From UBA3937 sp050951585 (GTDB lineage: Bacteria; Bacillota; Peptococcia; DRI-13; DTU073): 64,000 nucleotides of DNA. The stretch spans positions 36,657 to 100,656 of the forward strand of contig JBMNJI010000013.1 of assembly GCA_050951585.1 (NCBI GenBank), given 5' to 3'. Position numbers and translations under genes: made by a program. This document shows positions 8,452 to 17,824 of the stretch, piece by piece; the stretch's first letter is position 1; every line of letters starts with the position of its first letter. Below the pieces are notes generated by a model that searched no databases, was not told the DNA's origin, and saw nothing but the letters and a program-made list of their open reading frames with translations.

Positions 8452-8973
8452 TTACTTGGCTTTTCTGCCCAAGACGCCTCCCCGCGTTAATCTGGCATCA
8501 AAGATGGTCCAAAAAGCATCCGGGTCCCATTGATCAATTGTGCAGCGCAAACACTCAAATTGTTTCCTTTTTAACATAATCTGCAAAATATAACGGACTC
8601 CTTCCCGCCCCATCCCTTCAATCAGCGTCACACCAAATCCTTCATCCCGTAATTTCTCGGTCAACTCAAGGGGTGCTTTCAAGGTGATCACCTGCACCGT
8701 AATAGTCCCGACGGCCAGTTTTTCTTCCAGAAAACTGCCCAGATAATTTCCGGTGGCAAACCCGGCCGCGTATGAAAATAAATTTAAAGGATTATCTAAA
8801 TTCCCAAAAATCTTGTCTAAAGCGAGTATATAGATTATTACCTCAAAAAAACCGATCAAAGCAGCGTATAATCTTTGTCCCCGCATAATCATCAGGGTAC
8901 GCATCGTCGCTAAAGAGACATCGCAAATCCGCGCAAAAAAGATAAATAAATAGCCGCCGATTACTTCAAGCAT
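8452..8973 (-). CDS. UPF0316 membrane protein with DUF2179 domain
   Basis: A protein of about 173 residues with three hydrophobic segments in the first 95 residues, followed by a soluble DUF2179-type domain (about 95-170). The family is conserved in Bacillota; its DUF2179 domain is shared with YitT proteins and its function is not established. ATG 8973 follows GGAGG at good spacing, and a TTG one codon earlier is possible. It stands alone between rph and the amidase gene; the roughly 150 bp after rph hold nothing I recognise. Confidence 0.8.
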   Translation of the reverse strand: MLEVIGGYLFIFFARICDVSLATMRTLMIMRGQRLYAALIGFFEVIIYILALDKIFGNLDNPLNLFSYAAGFATGNYLGSFLEEKLAVGTITVQVITLKAPLELTEKLRDEGFGVTLIEGMGREGVRYILQIMLKRKQFECLRCTIDQWDPDAFWTIFDARLTRGGVLGRKAK

Positions 8974-9025
8974 CAATTAAACCTCCACTCATTAACTAAT
9001 TTCAGTATAACATAATTTTCATGTT

Positions 9026-9052
9026 AAAACTCCTGCTCAAAGCAGGAGTTTT
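9026..9052. terminator. Terminator after SH3-amidase gene
   Basis: A perfect 12-bp stem (9026-9037 with 9041-9052), a 3-base loop and T/A tracts on both sides. It lies downstream of the amidase gene on the minus strand and upstream of the UPF0316 gene, separating the two transcripts. Confidence 0.85.
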
Positions 9053-9132
9053 TTTAAAACACATGTTTTTTTAACGCTTCTTTTACTCTTTTCGTGCTCT
9101 CTCGGCACGTCTTTACTTTCTTGCCTTAACTC

Positions 9133-11097
9133 TTAATTATTAAAGTAGTTTTTGATCCCATTGCAGATACCGATGGCCAGTTGTTGCCGGAACCAGTCCT
9201 GACTGAGCAGTTGTTCCTCTTCCCAGTTGGAGAGATAGGCAGTTTCCACCAAAATTGAAGGAACTCTTGTCTCTCGCAAAACAGCGAAGTTGTCCTGCAG
9301 AATCCCATTGTCCTTACGCCCGCAACTTTTGACCATCTCTTTTTGCACAGCGGAAGCCAGTCTTTGCCGTTCATAGCGCTGCGCATACAAAACAGAATTA
9401 CCCGCCGGCGCATAATAGTATGTTGTGTGTCCGCATACGGCAGACTTGTTGTTGAAATTGGAATGGATACTGACAAAGATGTCTGCCGGTAAATTATTGG
9501 CAACGGCCGCCCTGCCCGCTAAAGATAAGCTTGTTTGCCCGGTATGCGTAAGAATAACCTTCGCCCCGTTTTGTTCCAACAACGACTTTAACTTTAAGGC
9601 AATCGAAAGGTTAATATCTTTCTCCTGAATCTTAGTGCGCGAACCAAGCGCGCCCGGATCAGGCCATCCTCCCGGTTGAACGCTAGCATGACCGGGATCA
9701 ACGACAATCGTTTTCCCGCTCAAACCTTTTGACTGACTGGCAATCCCTATGGGGATAGTCGTAATGTTCTTACTGTCGGTTTGTGCGCTCCCCGGTACCG
9801 GAACAAAATCAAACTCTATTTCCACGATCTCTTTGTTCCCTTCCGGGTAGAATTCTATCTTGGCGATACCAACACGGTCAACTTTGCCCTCATATTTTCT
9901 CGTGCTTTTACCGTCTAATTCCAGGATTAGTTTTGTTTCTTCATTGTTCCGCCTGAACCGGTACTGGTTTTGGGACCATCCTTCCAGGCTTAACTCCGGC
10001 TTGCCTCCGTTTTCGACAACCTTAAAGGTCTTCCCGTCGGCGACAGGAACAATTAAGAGGTCCTTCTTCTGGGCACCGCGTGAAGGAACCGTTCCGTCAT
10101 AAGGCTGCACATACCAGTTGATAACCCAGCCTGTATTTCCGTCACTTAGCCGCACATTATACCAGCTGTTTTGGTAATTCAAAACCGCTAACATATCCCC
10201 GGCATTGACCTGCCCGATCACCGGTGCATCCAGGCTGGCCCATTGTCGAACATTAACTGCGTTGCCGATTACCTTCACCCCCGAAGACGGCGGGGCCGGT
10301 GTTGGATCAGTCGCCGGCGCCTCGGGCGTATTGGCAGTCGGATAGAACTGCACATAATCAGGTGATACCCAGCCCTCCATGTTGTTCACTTTAATTTTAA
10401 ACCAACCGTTTTGTTGGGCTAATACATTATGTGTCTCATTTAACCCGATTTTGGTCACCAGAGAGTAGCCTGTGCCCGGTCCTTGTCGCACATTGAGTAC
10501 TGCCGTATTCACCTTGATATACCCCGTTACTGCCGGGATGCTATTTGCACCGGTCCCCGGAGTCCCGGTATTACCCGTATTGCCGGTATTACCCGCAGCA
10601 CCGGTGTTTCCCGTATTACCGGTACTCACCACCTCCGTATACCAACCGGCAACCCAAGCGTAACCAAGTCCGCTAATCCTCACCTTATACCAGCTGTTTT
10701 GTTCGGCGATTACCGGTAAAATCTGACCGGCAGATACTTCCCCGGCTTTATTATAATTGGTTCCCGGCCCTTTACGTAAATTTAACGTAGAGCCTGTTAC
10801 CTTCACATTTTTTATCACTCGATCAACCAAATCGCTGCGGATCCAGCCTTCAGCGCCAGTATGTAAGCGAACTTTGAACCAGTTGTTTTGTGAACTCAGT
10901 ATGTATAGTGCTTGTCCATCCTTAACCTGGGCAGTCGCAGCATAATTTGTTCCCGGTCCCTGCCTTACATTCACTGTACTGCCTTTTACTACTCCCTCCT
11001 CTTGCGCAAAAACCGGAATTGTAACAAGCAGCAAGGCCAGGACAAATATGAAAAACCGCAAATTATGCAAGCTCCTGGGTTTTACTCTTTTCACCAC
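9133..11097 (-). CDS. Exported N-acetylmuramoyl-L-alanine amidase with four SH3 domains
   Basis: A signal peptide (about 1-31, ending VFAQ) is followed by four bacterial SH3 repeats, each with a VNVRQGPGTNY-like start, at roughly 35-95, 96-160, 190-250 and 270-335. Next come an AMIN-like region (about 345-440) and a C-terminal Amidase_3 domain. The zinc and catalytic residues are visible as DPGH, EKDIN, SIHSN and VETAYLSN. A Gly/Asn/Thr linker made of TGN repeats separates SH3 domains 2 and 3. The protein should act on cell-wall peptidoglycan outside the membrane. The start is one of two adjacent GTG codons after AAGGAGG; the second (11094) has better spacing. It is monocistronic. Confidence 0.92.
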   Translation of the reverse strand: MVKRVKPRSLHNLRFFIFVLALLLVTIPVFAQEEGVVKGSTVNVRQGPGTNYAATAQVKDGQALYILSSQNNWFKVRLHTGAEGWIRSDLVDRVIKNVKVTGSTLNLRKGPGTNYNKAGEVSAGQILPVIAEQNSWYKVRISGLGYAWVAGWYTEVVSTGNTGNTGAAGNTGNTGNTGTPGTGANSIPAVTGYIKVNTAVLNVRQGPGTGYSLVTKIGLNETHNVLAQQNGWFKIKVNNMEGWVSPDYVQFYPTANTPEAPATDPTPAPPSSGVKVIGNAVNVRQWASLDAPVIGQVNAGDMLAVLNYQNSWYNVRLSDGNTGWVINWYVQPYDGTVPSRGAQKKDLLIVPVADGKTFKVVENGGKPELSLEGWSQNQYRFRRNNEETKLILELDGKSTRKYEGKVDRVGIAKIEFYPEGNKEIVEIEFDFVPVPGSAQTDSKNITTIPIGIASQSKGLSGKTIVVDPGHASVQPGGWPDPGALGSRTKIQEKDINLSIALKLKSLLEQNGAKVILTHTGQTSLSLAGRAAVANNLPADIFVSIHSNFNNKSAVCGHTTYYYAPAGNSVLYAQRYERQRLASAVQKEMVKSCGRKDNGILQDNFAVLRETRVPSILVETAYLSNWEEEQLLSQDWFRQQLAIGICNGIKNYFNN

Positions 11098-11447
11098 ATC
11101 ACCTCCTTTGCGTCAAATTTTCCAAAAATGAGGGTAACTCTTACTATATTCTACTTTTACTGCCCTATTTCCTTTAGAAACAACCTGGTAATGCATGGAA
11201 ATTCCTTCTTTTCATATATTACAACACATTTATAATGACGCCCCAGCATCGGTTTTTGTTCCGTGTTTTTCGAAAAAAAATAAGCGTCTGCTGCAAGACG
11301 CATATTTCCTTCATTATTAAATTAAAGCAACAATAATTAGGTACTTGCTCAATATGCAACGAAGTAGTTGTATATATCGATGGAGGATTATCATAACCCC
11401 CCACCGCCAGGTATGACGCGCCTAAAAAAACGCCCCCTGGGGGCGTT
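11098..11447. other. 350-bp intergenic region with an orphan minus-strand terminator
   Basis: No convincing gene lies here. On the minus strand a GCGTCT/AGACGC stem (11284-11301, 6-base loop) is followed by TTATTTTTTTT (to 11273), a good intrinsic terminator. It lies about 120 bp downstream of the GerMN gene's own terminator and about 175 bp upstream of the amidase start. It could end a short independent transcript from about 11400-11300. Weak ATG frames exist there, but none has a recognisable product. Confidence 0.5.
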
Positions 11448-11448
11448 T
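11424..11448 (-). terminator. Terminator overlapping the GerMN-gene stop codon
   Basis: The stem AAACGCCC/GGGCGTTT (11428-11435 with 11441-11448) is followed on the minus strand by seven consecutive T. It overlaps the first base of the stop codon of the GerMN lipoprotein gene. Confidence 0.85.
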
Positions 11449-12047
11449 CACTTCATTATACTCGTATTTTTTACGAGGCCTTCCTCAAAATCAACGTAAC
11501 CCAGCAAAGTATCTACACTCCGGCCATCCACCCTCATCTCTACCTCCTGGACGGTGGGAAATTGCGCGAGGGTATTCACAATAGAATACACCGCCAATTC
11601 CTCTGCCTGCGCCGTTACAGGTAAATCCCTAATCAAATCACTGCTGAAATCCACGATGGCCAGACCGTCTTCCCGGATATTAATGTCTAAAAGCTTGGTA
11701 CTGGCCGGCAGTGTAGCCTGTAATCCGGAACCTGCCGGTCCTTTTATCAACTCCTCGATTGTCGCCCGGGCAATCCCCACTACCTTGGCAATTTCCCTTT
11801 CTTCTGCCACTAATTTATTGTCAACGGGATCAGCAAAGTATAAAGTAATTGTTTTCTTTTCCTCAGCGGCGTCAGTTGTCGTCAATTCCGAGGGCTCAAC
11901 CAGGATCGTCGGATTGTTTAAATCAGTCTGCTCCGCTAAATCATAGCCCTTATTGAAATCCTCCCTGACCTTATTTACTAACCCGCATCCTGTTAATAAA
12001 CTGGAAAATACCAATGCGCAAATCACTACTAAAACGGCCTTTCTCAT
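11448..12047 (-). CDS. GerMN-domain lipoprotein (spore germination/sporulation type)
   Basis: This 199-residue protein has a lipoprotein signal peptide with lipobox LTGC (Cys about 21), a short linker, and a GerMN domain covering about residues 65-190 (typical features YFADP, TIEELIKGP, IVDFSSDL, EVEMRVDG). Bacillus GerM has two such domains and is needed for sporulation and germination; this protein has one, like many clostridial lipoproteins of uncertain role. The start follows GGAGG. Its own terminator overlaps the stop codon. The gene stands alone between lgt and the amidase gene on the same strand. Confidence 0.8.
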   Translation of the reverse strand: MRKAVLVVICALVFSSLLTGCGLVNKVREDFNKGYDLAEQTDLNNPTILVEPSELTTTDAAEEKKTITLYFADPVDNKLVAEEREIAKVVGIARATIEELIKGPAGSGLQATLPASTKLLDINIREDGLAIVDFSSDLIRDLPVTAQAEELAVYSIVNTLAQFPTVQEVEMRVDGRSVDTLLGYVDFEEGLVKNTSIMK

Positions 12048-12109
12048 CTTCCGTTTTCCTCCTTCCTCTCGGTTTTCTCCTTACATCATATTTGTCTAAG
12101 AAAAAAATA

Positions 12110-12149
12110 TGCCTACAAAAAAGAAAATACGGTGGAAATTAATCCACCG
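12110..12149 (-). terminator. Probable lgt terminator
   Basis: The stem CGGTGGA/TCCACCG (12130-12136 with 12143-12149) spans the lgt stop codon. On the minus strand it is followed by GTATTTTCTTTTTTG, an interrupted T tract. Confidence 0.65.
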
Positions 12150-13083
12150 CATTTTTGTTTTCCTGTTCCGCTTCCGCAAGCCCTGCTGTCTGGGCGGTCT
12201 CATCCGCAACCTCGCTGTTGCCGGAGTCCCCGCTTTCTGTATTTTCGCCCCCACTTGATACCCCATCATCTAAATCTAAGAGCTCTTTATCTGCTGAAAC
12301 GCCGCATTCATCGTTGGCGGGCACAGCACATCTCTGCCGGTGACGATAAAACAAAATACCCAGGCCACCCACTACTCCCAGAATACTAACCACCTGGGCA
12401 ACCCGCAGAGAACCCATCAGCATCAGGCTGTCCGTTCGTAACCCCTCAATAAAATAGCGCCCCAGTGAATACAGAACCACATAGGAAAGAGCCACATCCC
12501 CCCACCGGAGCCCTTTGCGCTTGCGCAACCAGATTAAAAACGCAAAGATTAAAAGATCCCATAATGATTCATACAAAAAGGTAGGATGCCGATATGCCCC
12601 GTCTATGTACATGGCCCAGGGAAGTTCCGCCGGATTGACCTCATAACCGTAAGCTTCCTGATTAAAAAAGTTACCCCACCGCCCAATAGCCTGTCCCAGG
12701 ACAAGACTGGGCGCAACAACATCCGCGACCTGCCAGAAATTCAGATGGTATCTTCTGAGCAACAACAGCCCGCCCAATAATCCGCCAATAATCCCGCCAT
12801 GAATAGCCAGTCCTCCGTGCCAGGTCGCCGGAATCTCCCAGGGATTATGGCTGTAGTAATCCCAGTTGAAGATCACATAGTATAACCGCGCACCGATAAA
12901 AGCGGCCGGTAAGATGATCAGAATCAGATTAAAAAAGTGTTCCGTGTTCAGTCCCTGTTTTTCGGCCTCCCGCAAAGCAATATTTGCGCCAAGCAAAATC
13001 GCCAAACCAATCAGAATCCCATACCAGTACACCGTAACCGGTCCGATACTAAAGGCAATGGGATCAGGCGGAGTGATGTGCAC
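12139..13083 (-). CDS. lgt: Prolipoprotein diacylglyceryl transferase
   Basis: This 314-residue polytopic membrane enzyme transfers diacylglycerol from phosphatidylglycerol to the lipobox cysteine of prolipoproteins, such as the GerMN protein next door. Family motifs are present: HGGLAIHGGIIGG, GRWGNFFNQEAYG and GRYFIEGLRTDSL near the end of the core. After the last membrane segment there is an acidic, Ser/Glu/Asp-rich tail of about 55 residues that is longer than usual. The start is GTG 13083, placed after GGAGG. Confidence 0.95.
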   Translation of the reverse strand: MHITPPDPIAFSIGPVTVYWYGILIGLAILLGANIALREAEKQGLNTEHFFNLILIILPAAFIGARLYYVIFNWDYYSHNPWEIPATWHGGLAIHGGIIGGLLGGLLLLRRYHLNFWQVADVVAPSLVLGQAIGRWGNFFNQEAYGYEVNPAELPWAMYIDGAYRHPTFLYESLWDLLIFAFLIWLRKRKGLRWGDVALSYVVLYSLGRYFIEGLRTDSLMLMGSLRVAQVVSILGVVGGLGILFYRHRQRCAVPANDECGVSADKELLDLDDGVSSGGENTESGDSGNSEVADETAQTAGLAEAEQENKNAVD

Positions 13084-13137
13084 CTTGCATTCCTCCCATC
13101 CTCTGACGCCTTTTTTATTTCACCTCGTTATAATCAA

Positions 13138-13566
13138 TCATAAAGAATAAACCTGATCGCCATCAAGGATCTTGATGCCGGCTTCCTGAATCACCGGGAT
13201 GGCGTCGTGACTATTCTCGACCCGAATAATGACTAACGCCCCTTGAGATGTTTTTCCCATAAATGCATACATGTATTCCAAATTAATCTCCGCCGCATCC
13301 AGCTTCTCCAAAGCCCCCGCCAATCCACCCGGATAGTCGGGAACCTCCATGGCCAGCACATCGGTCAGACTGACGGCAAAATTATTTTTCTGCAATACTT
13401 CATAAGCCCTCTCCGGATTATCCACAATAAGCCGTAAAACCCCAAAATTAGTCGTGTCCGCAATCGATAACGCTCTGATATTAATCTTTTCATTAGCCAG
13501 CACACGACAAACATAAGCCAGACGACCTTTTTTGTTCTCCAGGAATAAAGAAATCTGTTTAATCAT
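13138..13566 (-). CDS. Tandem ACT-domain protein
   Basis: This 142-residue protein is two ACT domains back to back (about 1-68 and 70-142), the first starting QISLFLENKKGRLAYV. ACT domains bind amino acids or related ligands. In many anaerobes this stand-alone double-ACT protein lies beside phenylacetate-CoA ligase, as here, 42 bp downstream of paaK with its own AGGAGG site. A ligand-sensing role for aromatic or amino-acid-derived acid metabolism is an inference from that pairing. Confidence 0.88.
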   Translation of the reverse strand: MIKQISLFLENKKGRLAYVCRVLANEKINIRALSIADTTNFGVLRLIVDNPERAYEVLQKNNFAVSLTDVLAMEVPDYPGGLAGALEKLDAAEINLEYMYAFMGKTSQGALVIIRVENSHDAIPVIQEAGIKILDGDQVYSL

Positions 13567-13608
13567 CCTTCTTTCCTCCTTCCTATTATTCCCCGTTTAT
13601 CCCCGCAC

Positions 13609-14907
13609 TTAAATATGGCGACGGTCCAGCACCCTTTTCGCTTTTCCCTCGGAACGCGGCAACGAATTAGGTTCAACCAGTTTGATTTTGACGGAGATAC
13701 CCAGGACGCTTTCCACGTTATGTTTGATTTTCTTTGTCAAATCCTCCAGCCCCCGTATTTTATCGGAGAACATCTTCGGGGAAACCTCAACCTGAACCTC
13801 TAGTTCGTCCAGACTCCCGACCCGATCCACAATCAGTAAATAATGGGGCTCCACATCACCAACCTCCAGAATTGCTGCTTCCACCTGGGACGGGAAGACA
13901 TTTACCCCTCTGATAATCAACATGTCATCAGTTCTGCCATAGATCTTCGTCATTCTGATGTGCGTTCTCCCGCAGGCACAGGGTTCTTTGGTCAAAACGG
14001 ATAAATCCCTGGTGCGGTAACGAATGACCGGGAATCCTTCTTTCGTTAAGCTGGTAAAGACAAGTTCTCCTTTTTCCCCTTCCGGTAAGACTTCTCCGGT
14101 CACCGGATTAATTATTTCCGGAATGAAATGATCTTCAAAAATATGCAAGCCATGCTTCTCGGTACACTCAATGGCCACGCCCGGCCCAATAACCTCAGAT
14201 AACCCGTAGATATCCAGCGCCGTAATATGCAAACGTTTCTCAATCTCCTGCCGCATTGCTTCCGACCATGGTTCAGCGCCGAAAATCCCATATTTCAGCT
14301 TCAGCTCGGAATGATCCACGCCCATTTTTTCGAGGGTTTCCGCTAAATAGATTGCATATGAAGGAGTACAAGCCAACACCGTCGTCCCAAAATCTTTCAT
14401 GAGCATGATCTGCCGTTCCGTATTACCGCCCGAAATAGGGATAACGCAAGCACCGACCCGTTCTGCTCCGTAATGAACTCCGAAGCCCCCCGTAAAAAGT
14501 CCATACCCATAAGCGATCTGAATGACCGAGTTCTTTGTTGTCCCACAGCAGGTCAAGGCCCGGGCCATGATCTCCGCCCACGTGTTGAGATCCCCTCTGG
14601 TATAGCCGACCACCGTTGGTTTTCCAGTCGTGCCGGAAGAAGCGTGCACTCGCACAATATCCGACATGGGGGTGGCAAACATCCCGAAAGGATAGTTATC
14701 ACGTAAATCCTGCTTGTTTGTAAAGGGCAGTTTAGCGAGGTCGGCAAGGGTATTTATATCTGAAGGCTCCAAGCCCATTTCCTGAAACTTCCGTCGATAA
14801 AATGGTACGTTATAAAAGACTCTTTCCACGACCTGTTTCAGTTTCAGTAGCTGTACTTCCTCCAGTTGTTTCCGAGGCATACATTCATTATATTGGTTCC
14901 AGTACAT
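13609..14907 (-). CDS. paaK: Phenylacetate-CoA ligase family protein
   Basis: An AMP-forming acyl-CoA ligase of about 432 residues. It contains the adenylate-binding P-loop HASSGTTGKPTV, the YGLSEVIGPG motif and a C-terminal MLIIRGVNVFPSQVE segment, all typical of PaaK. It would activate phenylacetate or a related aryl acid via an aryl-adenylate. In Clostridia-like organisms such enzymes often serve aryl-acid formation from aromatic amino acids rather than aerobic degradation, and no paaABC genes are present. ATG 14907 follows AGAGGTGGG and is preferred over the upstream Met at 14925. The ACT-domain gene follows in the same operon. Confidence 0.92.
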   Translation of the reverse strand: MYWNQYNECMPRKQLEEVQLLKLKQVVERVFYNVPFYRRKFQEMGLEPSDINTLADLAKLPFTNKQDLRDNYPFGMFATPMSDIVRVHASSGTTGKPTVVGYTRGDLNTWAEIMARALTCCGTTKNSVIQIAYGYGLFTGGFGVHYGAERVGACVIPISGGNTERQIMLMKDFGTTVLACTPSYAIYLAETLEKMGVDHSELKLKYGIFGAEPWSEAMRQEIEKRLHITALDIYGLSEVIGPGVAIECTEKHGLHIFEDHFIPEIINPVTGEVLPEGEKGELVFTSLTKEGFPVIRYRTRDLSVLTKEPCACGRTHIRMTKIYGRTDDMLIIRGVNVFPSQVEAAILEVGDVEPHYLLIVDRVGSLDELEVQVEVSPKMFSDKIRGLEDLTKKIKHNVESVLGISVKIKLVEPNSLPRSEGKAKRVLDRRHI

Positions 14908-14936
14908 CTTTCCCACCTCTTTCAAATAATACTAAT

Positions 14937-14965
14937 AGTATATGCTATTTGCTAAGCCAGAGCAA
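14937..14965 (-). promoter_or_regulatory. Putative promoter of paaK-ACT operon
   Basis: On the minus strand TTGCTC (14965-14960), a 17-bp spacer and TATACT (14942-14937) lie about 30 bp upstream of the paaK ATG, giving a short leader. Confidence 0.6.
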
Positions 14966-15082
14966 TATTTTCGTCCTTCTTAAAAGCAACATTATTGCCG
15001 TCAAGCGTGCATAATATAAATAGAAATAATGTTATTCTGCAAAAATTATGTTGTTATAGTCTACATAATTGGGAGAGAAAAA

Positions 15083-15913
15083 ATGAAAAAACTATTTCCT
15101 TACTTTGGTATCGCCTTCGGCGCACTACTTTTCGCCATCAGCTTAAATTTCTTTATTGTCGCCAATGGCCTCGCGGAAGGCGGTTTCACCGGTCTTGCCC
15201 TCATCATCCATTATCTGACGGACTGGCCGATTGGTTCAATTTTATTAGTACTGAACATTCCCCTTTTCATCATCGGCTGGCTAAACTGGGGCAAAAGCTT
15301 TTTCATCAAAACCCTCCTCGGGGTGGTGAGCGTTTCCGTCGCTGTTGATTTAACGGCCGGTTTTGCTTTTCAGACTGACGACCTCCTCTTGTGTGCTTTA
15401 TACGGCGGTGTGCTTTCAGGGGCAGGGCTGGGTATTGTGCTGCGCTCCGGCGCAACCACAGGAGGAGTGGATATCCTGGCCAGGCTTATTTATGAAAAAA
15501 AGGGGATCAGTATAGGGAAAGTCTTTTTCCTTTTTGACCTGGCCGTCGTGTCCATGGTGGCCACCATCCTGGGCCCCGAGAAAGCGCTCTATACCTTAGT
15601 GGCGCTTTTTATCTCCAGCCGGGTGATCGACCGCCTCATTGAAGGTGTTGACGAAGCCCGGGCCGTCACAATTATTTCCGGTCTCAATCAGGCCATTGCC
15701 ACGGCCATCATTAACAAGCTGGAACGGGGCGCCACGATTATGAAAGGTTATGGCGCTTATACCGGCAAAGAAAAAAACATCCTGTACGTGGTCATCAACA
15801 AACAGGAACTGCTTCCCTTAAAAAAAATCATCCGCGAAATTGATCCCCGGGCGTTTATCATTATCAGCAACGTTTACGAAGTCCTCGGTGAGGGTTTTCA
15901 TCCGTACAAGTGA
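15083..15913 (+). CDS. YitT family membrane protein
   Basis: This 276-residue protein has about five to six hydrophobic helices (residues 5-165) with the family signature RSGATTGGVDILAR and a C-terminal cytosolic DUF2179 domain (about 195-270, ending VYEVLGEGF). YitT proteins are common in Bacillota and transport is often proposed, but no substrate is established. ATG 15083 follows GGGAGAG; the frame opens farther upstream without a ribosome site. It diverges from paaK and converges on the FAD oxidoreductase gene with 10 bp between them. Confidence 0.9.
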   Translation: MKKLFPYFGIAFGALLFAISLNFFIVANGLAEGGFTGLALIIHYLTDWPIGSILLVLNIPLFIIGWLNWGKSFFIKTLLGVVSVSVAVDLTAGFAFQTDDLLLCALYGGVLSGAGLGIVLRSGATTGGVDILARLIYEKKGISIGKVFFLFDLAVVSMVATILGPEKALYTLVALFISSRVIDRLIEGVDEARAVTIISGLNQAIATAIINKLERGATIMKGYGAYTGKEKNILYVVINKQELLPLKKIIREIDPRAFIIISNVYEVLGEGFHPYK

Positions 15914-15923
15914 GCAAGCCCCC

Positions 15924-17732
15924 CTATTTATCCAGACGGACCCCCACTTTTCGCAATTGTTCCTGGACCCATTGCAGCTGTTCGGGGCCAAAGTCAGCCG
16001 GATTTTCCTCGTACAGCACCGCGCGTACCGCCGCGACCCCGGCGGCATCCCCCAAAACGGCCAGATTGGGTAACACCCTTACCTCCGACCAGGCTAAGGA
16101 AGAACAGTTGGCGGCGTACCCGGGGACCAGCACGTTCACACTATCCGCAGGTAATAGAACCCCATAAGGTAAATAGACGGGATTGACCGGTTGTCCTCCT
16201 GCCTCCTGCCAATCCGGACGTACATAACCGGTGACCGGCCAGACATAACGCCCGTTTTGCTCCAGGTCTGAAGCCTTATACGCATTGATATCCATCTGAT
16301 AATAGGCCAGCCCGACCCGTTCCGCGTAGTTATCCTGATCGGCGCCGCTAAGCCGTTCCTGCTCTCCGCCCGGCTCTTTTGCACTGCTGTTTCCGTCTCC
16401 GCTGAGGTCGATTCCAGCCCCGGCTTTTTGGACCTCTTCCGTCGTCAAGGCAAAACTGATTAACTGACTATCGGCAAAATTACCGTTGCCCACGGCAATC
16501 TGACCTTCGACCGGAGGATTATTGATTACGCTATGGACGGTCTCCCGCAGGTACATTATTGCGCCCACAACAGGCTTGTTTTGCTCATCCCGCACTAACT
16601 CCGCCTCGCCAAAACCATACTGCTCCCCGTTGATCGTCACCGTAAAATGGCGTAGCGCCTGCAAAAACTCCGGTTGCTCCAGAAGCTCCCGCGCCTCTTG
16701 CCAAGCCTGATCAACGGTTTTTTGCCCTTCTTTGAGACCGGGAAAGCTGCTGCTTCCCCGGTCCATCTCCCGGGCACGCCCATCAACATCAAAAACAAGC
16801 AGCATATTAACCCACCAATCATCGCTGCCCGCCCCGTTTTGAGCCGCGTTAACCGGTTTTAATGCAAAGCCCTTCTCCTGATACGCTTCATTAAAGTAGC
16901 GAACCTCCGGATCGTTTTGATAGCTCTCCTTTCCGCCAACGAGGCCCCAGCTTCCTTTTCCATCAAAGGTGAAATAAAGGTCCCCGTACTGCCCGGGTTC
17001 GGCCGGTTTTTTAATGCCCCGCACCTGAAACATCAGCGTCGCCGCCTGCTGCCTGGCCCATTTATCTTTGTCTCCAGCCGCACCTGCCACCGGAGATTCA
17101 TCTTGGGGCAAGTAGACTTTAGGCCAATCCTGCCTTCCTACCGCTAACTGATTCCCGGCTAAACGGGCCAACCTGCCATCATCGGAGGCATCAATAAAAA
17201 CGTTGCCCCAAACCACCCGCCGGCCTTTTTGCCAACGGACCACGCCGGTTTTATCTCTCTCTACCGGCGCTAAAGCCAAAACTTTAACGGCGTCCCGGAA
17301 GCGGAAAACTCTTTTCAAGTCATGCTGATAAAGAACCGTCACATTAGCAAAGCGGGCCAAATCACGTCGGAGAATCTCCGCCATCTCCCTGGTATTATAA
17401 AACTGGCCGCTCTCGGCAAACCAGCGGGCAAAAGAACCGGCCGTGACCAACTCGCCCTGCCAATAACGAATATCGGTAAAATTCTGTCCCCCTGCCGTGC
17501 CCAGGCCGCCAAGCTCAGAAACAGGGTCAGGCACAATTAAAAGAATCTCTTCCCCGGGAGCTATTAAAGCGGCACTGCATGCTGCAGCACAACCGGCAAA
17601 ACCTCCGCCATAAATCACAATATCATAGCGCACCGCGCTGATTTTGCGGTACAGCGGAAAAGCCAGAACAAGCATGGTCATTATTAAGATAACGAAAAAA
17701 ACGCCTACCCTTGCAAGAACCTTTTTCTTCAT
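15924..17732 (-). CDS. Membrane-anchored FAD-dependent oxidoreductase
   Basis: A 602-residue protein with an N-terminal membrane segment (about 8-27) followed at once by a dinucleotide-binding fold (DIVIYGGGFAGCAAA, 37-51). It contains ELGGLGTAGGQNFTD and FIDASDDGRLARLAG, signatures of the FAD_oxidored family (Pfam PF12831). The C-terminal part has APGYAANCSSLAWSEVR-like and LGDAAGVAAV motifs closing the FAD site. It probably acts at the outer face of the membrane or as a lipid-anchored enzyme. Substrate unknown: relatives are annotated from xanthan lyase-like to geranylgeranyl-reductase-like. It stands alone. Confidence 0.8.
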   Translation of the reverse strand: MKKKVLARVGVFFVILIMTMLVLAFPLYRKISAVRYDIVIYGGGFAGCAAACSAALIAPGEEILLIVPDPVSELGGLGTAGGQNFTDIRYWQGELVTAGSFARWFAESGQFYNTREMAEILRRDLARFANVTVLYQHDLKRVFRFRDAVKVLALAPVERDKTGVVRWQKGRRVVWGNVFIDASDDGRLARLAGNQLAVGRQDWPKVYLPQDESPVAGAAGDKDKWARQQAATLMFQVRGIKKPAEPGQYGDLYFTFDGKGSWGLVGGKESYQNDPEVRYFNEAYQEKGFALKPVNAAQNGAGSDDWWVNMLLVFDVDGRAREMDRGSSSFPGLKEGQKTVDQAWQEARELLEQPEFLQALRHFTVTINGEQYGFGEAELVRDEQNKPVVGAIMYLRETVHSVINNPPVEGQIAVGNGNFADSQLISFALTTEEVQKAGAGIDLSGDGNSSAKEPGGEQERLSGADQDNYAERVGLAYYQMDINAYKASDLEQNGRYVWPVTGYVRPDWQEAGGQPVNPVYLPYGVLLPADSVNVLVPGYAANCSSLAWSEVRVLPNLAVLGDAAGVAAVRAVLYEENPADFGPEQLQWVQEQLRKVGVRLDK

Positions 17733-17824
17733 CTTCCCTCATTCTCACTTCCCGTTTTTTCTATTATGCTGCCTTCAGCACAGCATATCCCTGTCCCGGT
17801 GAGCCGTTCACCTGAACAAAGCAT

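Noticed and set aside
9126..9503. 125-codon frame inside the amidase domain
   Set aside because: It lies in another frame of a well-supported Amidase_3 domain and has no family resemblance.
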